This document shows positions 56,444 through 64,000 of a stretch of DNA of 64,000 nt, in pieces (the stretch's first letter is position 1; the number at the start of each line of letters is the position of its first letter). Source of the stretch: Stenogyne calaminthoides (taxonomy: Eukaryota; Streptophyta; Magnoliopsida; Lamiales; Lamiaceae); the NCBI GenBank assembly GCA_037126765.1, contig JBBCBC010000001.1, positions 27,202,804 through 27,266,803 of the forward strand. The letters run 5' to 3'. Position numbers and translations under genes: made by a program. The notes below the pieces were generated by a model. The model saw only the letters and a program-made list of their open reading frames with translations. It did not search any database and was not told the DNA's origin.

Positions 56444-57980
56444 TTGTTGGGAAATTTATAGTTTTGATGAAAGTTCCAAAAACACATGTAATAGGACCAG
56501 TCAGACCTGTTAGCTGACTGATGTTTATATTACCTGCTATAGGAGACCAGTTGATAATGATTGTATAGAACAACTGATGAAATAGATAGGTCACATATTG
56601 AGGGGGAAACTCAATATGTATAGGTCAGATCTGAAGACTCAAAGAACAGCTGATATCCGACAGGCCAGAATGCTAGAGAAGAACAGAAGATCATATTGAT
56701 CTGATCTAGTCAGATATCTCAGCTGAAGTCATGAAGCTCAAACTCAGAATACTTGAAGATCAGACCAGAAGACCTACATCAGCCGAGTCTGCTAGTTGAA
56801 GCTAAGTCAACCGGCACCAGAAGACTCCATCGGTAGATCGATCGATTCCAGATCGATCAAAGTCACCACCAGTGAAATCGATGTTTCACCTAATCATACG
56901 CGATGATCCAAACAAGAAGAATGTCAAGCTTAGTTGGAAGAACAACACCGAAAAGTGAGTCTCGCTATCCAATAAGAACAAGACACGTATGATCGGAGCC
57001 GCAATTGCGGATTTGATGCTACCTCTAATGCGGCTACAAAGTACAAATTCACGCTTTTGGCCATGCCGCCCTCGGCTCGTCACATCAAGCCCGAAGTCTA
57101 CCAAATATAGCCTCGAAATTCAAATTGCTCTCCAACGGCTCTTTGATTTCAAGGTCTATATATATGGGATTACACTTTAGAGTGAAATAACGGAAACGCT
57201 GAACAATCAAGAAGCTAAAGCAACTATCAGATTTCCGCACGAAGAACACGATCAAGAAGATTATTTTTATTAAGTGTTCATCCCATAAGTTCTTAGCATA
57301 GAAATCTTTTCATCTAGTTTAGTAAATTTTATACGCTGTGAAAATATTTCATAGTTGGAACCAAAAACAATCTTACCCAAACCCCCAAGTTAGGTTAAGT
57401 TGTTTAGCAAGATTCGCATCTAGGGTTTCTAGTTACGATCTCGGGATCGGTTGAGTGTGAACTCCTTAAACATCTAGTTGGTGTACTGTGTTGGACTTAC
57501 ACATAAAACAAGTCCAGTTGGTTAAGTAGGTGCCCCTTGTGATAGGGAAGAGTGAACGTAGGACTGGTTTGTCCGAACCACTATAAATCTTGTGTGCCTT
57601 TACCGCTTTGATTAACGATTACACAATCGCACACAACCTTTAAAAGCGCATACATATTCCAAGTTGAGATCGATTAGCACCAAGCTTCGATCCGATCAAA
57701 CCCGACACTTCACCAACTGATTAAAAGATTAACTCGAATCGATTTATCAAAACCGGTTTTTCACACGGGTAAAACTTAAGCTTCCGACACATCGCTTAAA
57801 CCGATATATTCTGAACCGATCGCCCTCGAGCGATCAAGAAGTTGGTTATCGTGGCCCGATTCACTCGCACTCGATCAAAGCTAATCGCCCTCACCGATCT
57901 GCACAAAAAGTTTTCGTAAGTCTATTCACCCTCCCCCCTCTAGACTTCGCCCTCTCACTAAACCCGCTTAAGGGACCTAC
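56444..57980 (+). repeat. 5' LTR of copia element C (SIRE-like)
   Basis: Starts TGTTGGGAAATTTATAG. TATA box tatatata at 57157-57164. The block gtgaacgtagg...ccgaaccactataaa is at about 57550-57590. It ends near gggacctaca at about 57980, two bases before the PBS. Much of 56600-58050 is poor in CAG/CTG and rich in CGA/CGG, as in corrupted patches of the SIRE LTR. Confidence 0.82.
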
Positions 57981-57982
57981 AA

Positions 57983-57994
57983 GTGGTATCGAGC
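57983..57994 (+). promoter_or_regulatory. Element C primer-binding site, altered
   Basis: TGGTATCGAGCGG instead of TGGTATCAGAGC. Same change as at 27179. Confidence 0.8.
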
Positions 57995-58068
57995 GGTTGG
58001 TTCTCTGAACCAATGACTTTGTGTATCATCGATTCTTGAGGAAGAATCTTTGTGGTCAACCCGAACTT

Positions 58069-59578
58069 GTTGGGATATTTTAGTTTTGTTTAATTATGCC
58101 AAAACATTATCAACTTGTGTTTCTTGGAAGCTAATTTACAGATAACAAGTTGAGGGGGAACGGAAGAACAAGTTGAGGGGAACTCATGAAATCGATTTAA
58201 GATGATCGAGATCGACGAGGTCAGATTTAGGCTGATCAAGATCGGATGAGAAGGATGAGTTCGAGCTAATCGGGCGTCTGTAAACCGACCGCAATGCGCT
58301 TTTCTAATGCAAATGATCATCAGAGTGGACATCAGAAGAACCGACATCAGAAGCGCTTTTTGATGCAGCTTTGCTCATGCAAATCCAGATGAATAGAGAC
58401 TGATCTCGATCAAAGTGAGCCGATCGATCAAAGTATCGAGTAAATCGACCGATGAACAAGAAAAATCAGTTCGGAAATCGACCGATGAACAAGAAAAATC
58501 AGTTCGTGAAATCGACCGATGAACAAAGAAAAATCAGTTCTGGCGAACAAGGATTTCAAGAATCGATGAACAAAGGATTTCAAAGATCGATGAACAAAGA
58601 TTTCAAAGACCGATGAACAAGGATTTCAAAGACACCGTAAATCTACAGATCGATTTCAGCTTAACCGGATCAAAAGCGACTAAATCGTAAGCAATGAACA
58701 ATGTCCGTGAAATGATCGATCCGTTAGACACACAAAAGCAAATGATCAATAAGAAGATAACAACATATATGGGTCGTGACATAAAGTTCGCAAACAACAA
58801 AGGCAAAAGGACAAAGAAAAACTGGAAGATTATTAGTATGGATTTGAATATTACTCTCCAACGGTAATATTCAAATCCACACTATAAATACATTGCACTA
58901 TCTTCAAAAGAAGATAATGGAGGATCTGCAAAGTGAAATTAAAAGCCAAATATTCAAGCAACTCCATTCAAGAACACAGAGCATTACATATCCAAATTTA
59001 CCCAAGAGTGTTCTTCATTGTATCTAAGCAAAAATGCCATATCCTAAGCTTAGAGAGATTTTCCCAACCTTAGCATTGAGGCTAAACAAATGTAAGGGAA
59101 AATCTCACCCTAGTTGGAAACCAAACAACCTTATACCCAAACCAGTTGGTAGGTTAAGTTTGTAGGTTGAGTGTGAACTCGGTAAACATCTAGCAATCCC
59201 GAAAGGGAGGGTAGGCAATCCCGTGAGGGTGATAAGTCCCGTTTGAGTGTGAACTCGGTAAACATCTAGCAATCCCGAAAGGGAGGGTAGGCAATCCCGT
59301 GAGGGTGATAAGTCCCGTTGGTTAAGTTGGTTTAGTTGGTGCCCCATGAAGGGAAGAGTGGATGTAGGACGAGTTGTCCGAACCACTATAAAATTGTGTG
59401 TTCTTTACTGCTTTATGTTATTACTTGTCATATGCATTCGTTTATAAAGCATAACACACATCGTTCTTAAAAGCAAAAAAAAATTGAATCACTCTGCCCT
59501 CACCCCTGTTTTTATATGCACCGAACTGAAACGTTTTGCTTCCGCACGTGCAAATGGGTTTTCAAAATGGGACCATCA
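58069..59578 (+). repeat. LTR of copia element D, inserted in the leader of element C
   Basis: 1510 bp, TGTTGGGATATTTTAG to GGACCATCA. TATA box TATAAATA at 58883-58890. The block gtggatgtaggac...ccgaaccactataaa is at about 59350-59392. It lies 75 bp downstream of the C primer-binding site. No second copy of this LTR is seen before the gag at 63567. Confidence 0.8.
59169..59320 (+). repeat. 76-bp perfect-looking tandem duplication in LTR D
   Basis: Two adjacent copies starting gagtgtgaactcggtaaaca (59169 and 59245), each with two aatcccg words. Virtually identical, so recent. The minus ORF 59105-59386 spans it and is not a gene. Confidence 0.87.
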
Positions 59579-59580
59579 AT

Positions 59581-59592
59581 TGGTATCAGAGC
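59581..59592 (+). promoter_or_regulatory. Element D primer-binding site (initiator Met tRNA)
   Basis: TGGTATCAGAGC two bases after LTR D, canonical. Confidence 0.9.
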
Positions 59593-59611
59593 TTTCACAG
59601 ATTTATCAGAT

Positions 59612-59746
59612 ATGAGCTCAGCTGGTGATCCCACTTTGGCAGACTTCCTCATATCGAAGTCAAAATCTGCGAACTCATCCGCACCACCCATCTGTTCAAC
59701 AAGTAAGATAAGATCTGAGAAGCTTTTTAATCTGAGATCTCTCCAG
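59612..59746 (+). CDS. Short ORF after the D primer site, uncertain
   Basis: ATG 59612 opens MSSAGDPTLADFLISKSKSA..., about 45 codons to a TGA. It could be the start of a Gag, but there is no capsid motif. The antisense frame here is also open (ADEFADFDFDMRKSAK), so the coding strand is not certain. Confidence 0.3.
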
Positions 59747-59749
59747 TGA

Positions 59750-61153
59750 GGATCTCCATGACTTCTTCTCGATAGCGGGATGGGCGACCCGGTTGTGGAT
59801 ACGTCTCATCAATCTCGTTCAATTCTTAGTCCGACCATTTTTCCAAATGATGGTCTTTGTTGATCTGATACTGAATTATCTGTCCCGTTCATTTGGATGA
59901 GATGTGGAAGCTTACGGTTGTGCTTGAGTCGGCGGAAGTTATGCGATTGGTTCGACCAAGATTGGTTCTCAACAGTGGCGGTTAATATCTGGTTTCGGAG
60001 TTCATGAGCGGTGAACTAGCGAAGAGAGACATGCTCTCGGCGACCTTTAGTCCGAAAGCGGTGAATCGACTTGAGGTTGAGGAGAAGTAGATTTATCGGC
60101 TTGTGCTTCTACCTCGGATCGTTACGGCGAGCCCTCGGGTTGAGAAGCTTGCTGTCGATTCGTTCTTTTTGTTGCGCAATGCATCGTTTCGGGCGCTTTC
60201 TCTTCTTCGACTCATCTTCTAGTGCTTTAGTCGGGGTAGGTTGCTTTTGCTTTCTTTGGCCTCTTCTCCGGCCTTCACCGTTTTTCGTTTTTTTTTACGT
60301 GGAGCAACTGGTGTGGATGAGGCGGCTTCTTTGCTCTTTCCTTTCTTCAGTTTTGTTGGAGTGGGCTCCTTGTCATCGTCTGGTGGCCCATATATAACTG
60401 AAGTTGATGAGAGGAAGGCATTGTAGGACTTGATCCATTACGATTCCATTCGGTAACTTGGCGGTTTGTCTTTCAATATAACTGCAACCTTGTTGAGATT
60501 CTTGACTCTCTTTTTTCGAAAAAGACACGCTGGATTCATTGACTCCAAATTTTTTCGTGTTCTTGGAGCAAGATGGCTTTCAGGAAGCCGTGCCAATTGA
60601 TGTTCTGAGCCCCATCAATTATTGCTGCCATGCTGTACATTTTGACTGATGTGAGAGCATCTGGGCTAAATGAGATTCCCATGATCGTTCTTGACGAGAA
60701 TGTCAAACAATGATCTGTACTTTCTTTTGAGCATTGGCCCCGATGAATCCGGTTGTCGATGTTTATCCGCCTCTCTTAAGAGCTCCTCTCGATTTCTTCA
60801 TCCTCATTCTCCCCAGAGTGTCGCGGGAGAGATTCGCCCTTTTGTAAGGTGAGCAGGACGAGTGATGTCTCGCATTTGTCGATCGATTTCTTCTCCGATT
60901 GGTGCGACATCGGTTCGTCTCTGGTTTTTCAGTATCCACACTCAAATTCGCAAGAATTGAAGTGCTTCATCTTTGCATCACCGGATTGCAAAAGAAGCGA
61001 GCAATATGTTTCGATCCGGCCTTCTTGAAATTTGTTCCACCTCCATGGATTCGAGAATCCTCGGTGGTTCCAAATGAACGAACTTATCCTCAAAGATCTT
61101 CGTTGCCGTTCAAGATAATTGCACATGATCTTTCCAAGTCCATGAGTGGCCAT
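59750..61153 (-). pseudogene. Antisense third-ORF-like coding region, frame broken
   Basis: On the minus strand an ATG at 61151-61153 (MATHGLGKIMCNYLER) is followed by mixed frames. One clear stretch lies at about 60585-60690, reading SPDALTSVKMYSMAAIIDGA then QNINWHGFLKAILLQ, resembling the domain found in the third ORFs of SIRE/Maximus-type elements. Further downstream is an acidic/Gln-Ser-rich part (EVEAQADKSTSPQPQ). CAG/CTG are almost absent and CG words abundant, so frames may be broken by the sequence artefact and not by decay. Function unknown. Confidence 0.5.
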
Positions 61154-61451
61154 CTACGGTGAGATAGACTCATTAAATTTGTGCATAATCAATATCAATA
61201 TCATTCCGCGGAAAACAAAAGGCAATGAAGCATAAATTCAAAAACAACTTTTGAAAACAATGTTTTTAAAAAAAAAGAAAGATTCATCATTAAGCTTAAA
61301 AGAAAATATTACCAGATTCAAATTTTCGGAGAAGATTTTGAACTCTAAGAAATCGTTTTGAAACGTAGAGAAAATTTGAAGTTTTTCAAAGGAAAGTAAT
61401 GCAAGTTTGTGAAGCGTAAAAAACTCGTAAGGTTTGATGAATCTTATATAG
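61154..61451 (-). promoter_or_regulatory. Promoter and 5' UTR of the antisense third ORF
   Basis: Minus-strand TATATAAG (plus cttatata, 61444-61451), then a leader, a possible intron donor ctggtaat at about 61312 and an acceptor-like ccgtag directly before the ATG at 61153. The layout matches the TATA-leader-ATG arrangement at 33658-33790 on the plus strand of the SIRE element. The 181-codon minus ORF 61238-61783 overlaps the TATA box and leader and is rejected as a gene. Confidence 0.5.
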
Positions 61452-63383
61452 AGGCGGAGGGTACAATAAGACAAGATTTTGAAGATCAATCGTTTTGAAA
61501 AGATTATGCGCTCCAGATTTAGCGGTTTTGATCGTAGGGTCGAAAACGCACGCGTACACAAAAAACTTTTGGATTTAAAAAGCACGATCAAGTAGCGGTT
61601 AATACATGTACCCCACGTCCGCATTAAATGATTTGTAGAGTACACGCCACAAGGATAGTGGGTACAAGAAAACAAATAATATCGATCACGATCCGATAAA
61701 TAAGTAAAGAACAAGAGAAAGGAGATCGTGATCTGGTTGATGATGTTGTAATCGATCAATATTACTTTCAATGTTGATTCCACTTGTTGATCTTAATCAT
61801 TCCGCCTAAGCCTTAAGAAATTTCCCAATCGATCCTTTCAACCGATCTTCTCCAACAGATCGATTTGTTGAAACTTGAGCTTAGGCGATCTTTCCTCGAA
61901 AGTACGCCGATTTCCTTTTGATCCTCCTTGATCAGTTGAAGTTCCCCTTCAACCGAAATTTCCGACATAGACCGATATATCCGATTTATTGGAGTTTCAA
62001 GCTCGGAGATCTCTCTCATCGATCATGCTCGTAAGTAATCGATTTTGGTTGACCTCATCCCATTCTTTTTTTCGATTAAGCCAATTCTTGGGATAAGTGT
62101 TACCGCCAAAACTTAGTCTAGAGTAGTAGCTTCTATTCCCTAAGTAGGCGTGATTGACATGCGTAAATATCGCCCGAATCTCTCGATATGTCAATCACCG
62201 TAAATTTATCCAATTATCGATCGTGATTTCTACACGCTGTCCTTTTTGATGCAAATTTCTGGATAGGCTTCTTGAAATGGAAATTGCATTTGCATCCTTG
62301 CTTGGCCTCTATAAATTGGACCAATGTTTTACACAACTTCACCCATTCACCATACTTATCTTCTTTGTAAGAATCATGTATCTTGGTGAACCCTTGTTTC
62401 CTAGTGAGACTTCCTAAACACTTTTACACCCTTTTATATGATTTCAACTTCTCAAATCAACCCATTGCATCCCTTATTCTTTGTTTTTCTTCATCATCTT
62501 TGATTTCACATACGATTGTCTTTGCAAAAGCTTCTCTACCACCGTATGCGGATCTGTTTGTTGCAACCGAGAAGACACTTCTCCTAACCGTATGCACCTT
62601 GTGTGTCTATCTGGATGATGTAACGGAAACCATCGGACTTAGTCTCGGTATAAAATATCAAAGACATGTGCCCATGAGATCGATGACCAACTCTTTGGGA
62701 CACGTGCTCCATTCAACAATTTGGAGAGCCCTATTACTCCTCCTTTTTAGGGCTCGGGCTTAAGAATCCTATCAAGGCCTCTGTCGCTCCAGTTTTCTTG
62801 ATCTTCAGCTTTTGCGACCGCCTTGGGATTCTGTTCTTTAAAGCCTCTCTCACCCCCTTGTTAAGTGGGGGAAAATGAGAGTTTAAAATCTCTCTCTTTC
62901 CTTCACTTCTGGGGTTAGGATGAGGGTTTAGGGTTTTTAGGTTTAGGATTTTGGTTAACATTTATGTCTTGACCTCAAGATTCTTCTTGTACTTGTAACT
63001 TTCGTAATGTAACCTCACCTTCGGGTTTTTATCAATGAAAAGTTCTGTTATTTCATTGTTGTGTAAATTCTCTTTTCTTATGCGATTGTTTAGCTCTTAA
63101 TCTCGAATCTTGCTTGTTGAATATCATTAAAAACGAATCACAAAGAAATACTATAACCAAATTGATTTAATCAGATAATCCTTTAAACTGAGCATTTTCC
63201 TTAAATCTGATAAACCTTGAATCTGATCAGTTCCTTTAAACTGATAGACTTTAAATCTGATAAACTAAAATCTGATCAGTTCCTTTGGATCAGGTAGCGT
63301 GTAAGTCTGATCTATTTTTGCTTATCAGTCTCTTGAGATCAGTTAAGATACCAAACTCAACTGATTTCTCTCGATCTGGTTAG
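61452..63383. other. Region between antisense third ORF and pol tail, unassigned
   Basis: About 1.9 kb. The minus ORF 61813-62019 (MREISELETPINRIYRSMSE...) is helix-prone. A plus-strand TATA-like ctctataaatt at 62308-62316 is followed by a plus frame 62383-62763 with no known domain, and then by a tgtaactttcgtaatgtaac 3'-UTR-like stretch near 62990. At 63150-63330 there are ctgataaacctt/ctgatcagttcctttaaa repeats. I cannot decide the coding strand. Confidence 0.35.
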
Positions 63384-63523
63384 TCTCTTAACCAGCTAGT
63401 TCTGGAGAACATTCCATCAAACATTTTCGGTGACATTTCTCCAAGATCTAGAAGTCCTAGCTCATTGCATAAATCTCTGAATCTGATCTCAGCTAGTGGC
63501 TTGGTTAGAATATCAGCCTTTGA
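63384..63523 (-). pseudogene. Copia pol C-terminus (RNase H tail), antisense
   Basis: Minus-strand frame KADILTKPLAEIRFRDLCNE then LGLLDLGEMSPKMF and a stop at about 63384. This is the conserved end of copia RNase H (compare ADILTKPLAESRFQELLVEL at 33059-33119 in the SIRE element). It starts abruptly at about 63523, where the plus-strand leader of gag C begins, so the rest of this minus-strand pol is missing. Confidence 0.8.
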
Positions 63524-63566
63524 AAAACCGTTTTTAAAACTCATTCATTTTCCAAAATCACTCAGC

Positions 63567-64000
63567 ATGGATAACACATCAGGTATGTATCATGATCTGC
63601 CGAAGTTCTCAATCGATGAGTATGCAGATTGGGCCATATATATGTCCAACCATCTAGGCTCGATCAGTGGCAGAATGATGGAAGTCATCGAAAGAGGACC
63701 CATCATCATATATTACGACAACCCTGCAGTTGGAGGAGATCCAGACTTTGCCTCGGGAAGTCTTGTACGAAAAAGCCCAGCCTTGATGGATGCAGAGGAA
63801 AGGAAACTGCATACTCTAGATACTATCGCAAGGCATATTATCATGAAAACAATGGATAAGGTCACCAAGGAAAAGATTAAGTATCTCAAATCTGCGAAAG
63901 CAATGTGGGATACTCTGGCTGAGATATGCGAGGGAAATGAACAGATAAAAGACAGCCGTCTACAAGCCGAACTGGTGAAGTTCGAAAAAAGCTCAAGATG
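63567..64000 (+). CDS. SIRE-like gag, 5' part (element C), runs off the window
   Basis: ATG at 63567; 144 codons open to the window edge without a stop. N-terminus MDNTSGMYHDLPKFSIDEYA, then DWAIYMSNHLGSISGRMMEV, later TIARHIIMKTMDKVTKEKIK, SAKAMWDTLAEICEGNEQIK and LQAELVKFEKSS: the UBN2-type Gag of plant copia elements (capsid precursor). Codon use is clean here and CAG/CTG normal. The leader before it, joined to the left part next to PBS C at 57983, would give a PBS-to-ATG spacing of about 130 bp, as in the SIRE element (131 bp). So I assign it to C and not D. Confidence 0.85.
   Translation, partial: MDNTSGMYHDLPKFSIDEYADWAIYMSNHLGSISGRMMEVIERGPIIIYYDNPAVGGDPDFASGSLVRKSPALMDAEERKLHTLDTIARHIIMKTMDKVTKEKIKYLKSAKAMWDTLAEICEGNEQIKDSRLQAELVKFEKSSR

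Noticed and set aside
61238..61783. Minus-strand ORF of 181 codons
   Set aside because: It spans the TATA box and leader of the antisense third ORF and has a Phe/Leu/Ser-rich composition from AT-rich DNA, with no domain.

Overview
This is a nuclear plant (dicot-like) window. It is AT-rich and dominated by transposable elements. One intron-rich host gene is readable (a zinc alcohol dehydrogenase-like gene with GT..AG introns), together with a Helitron, Stowaway- and Tourist-type MITEs, a 5'-truncated LINE and several nested LTR retrotransposons. I saw no bacterial features, CRISPR array, rRNA or complete tRNA gene. The species cannot be named from sequence alone.

Layout. 1-2.4 kb: two inverted copies of one LTR around a short CACAAAG-rich spacer. 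2.4-4.3 kb: 5'-truncated LINE ending in poly-A. 5.39-10.07 kb: a non-autonomous Helitron with a duplicated head, a CTAG tail behind a hairpin, and broken exons from at least three host genes (RPT4-like proteasome ATPase, type-I prohibitin, NOL1/NOP2/Sun RNA methyltransferase). 11.44-20.96 kb: a ten-exon ADH-like gene on the + strand. Its introns hold a 2.5 kb inverted-repeat element, a 20-bp minisatellite, a Tourist-like MITE and a Stowaway-like MITE. The gene has three apparent frameshifts and one in-frame stop.

21-41.6 kb: a Ty3/gypsy (Tekay/Del-like) element on the - strand, split by a complete 14.5 kb Ty1/copia SIRE/Maximus-type element (25254-39738, LTRs of 1923 and 1924 bp, 5-bp TSD tccac). 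The copia element carries gag, pol and a third ORF behind its own TATA box. 41.6-50.0 kb: a second copia family (element A, +). 50.0-56.4 kb: a relative of A in inverted orientation (element B, -). A and B touch 3' LTR to 3' LTR without a spacer. 56.44 kb to the window end: element C (LTR, PBS and, at 63567, an open gag). C's leader is split by a fourth LTR with PBS (element D) plus an antisense block carrying a copia RNase H tail and a promoter-led third ORF.

The most unexpected pattern is not a gene. In patches, CAG and CTG in one copy of a repeat correspond to CG, CGG, CAAG or CTTG in the other copy. This breaks many reading frames, and even the tRNA primer site reads TGGTATCGAGC instead of TGGTATCAGAGC in two of four elements. 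It looks like a methylation-linked (CHG) base-calling artefact, so frameshifts here should not be taken as biological decay without checking reads. The strongest biological candidates for follow-up are the promoter-led third ORFs, including the antisense one in a leader, and the exon-capturing double-headed Helitron.
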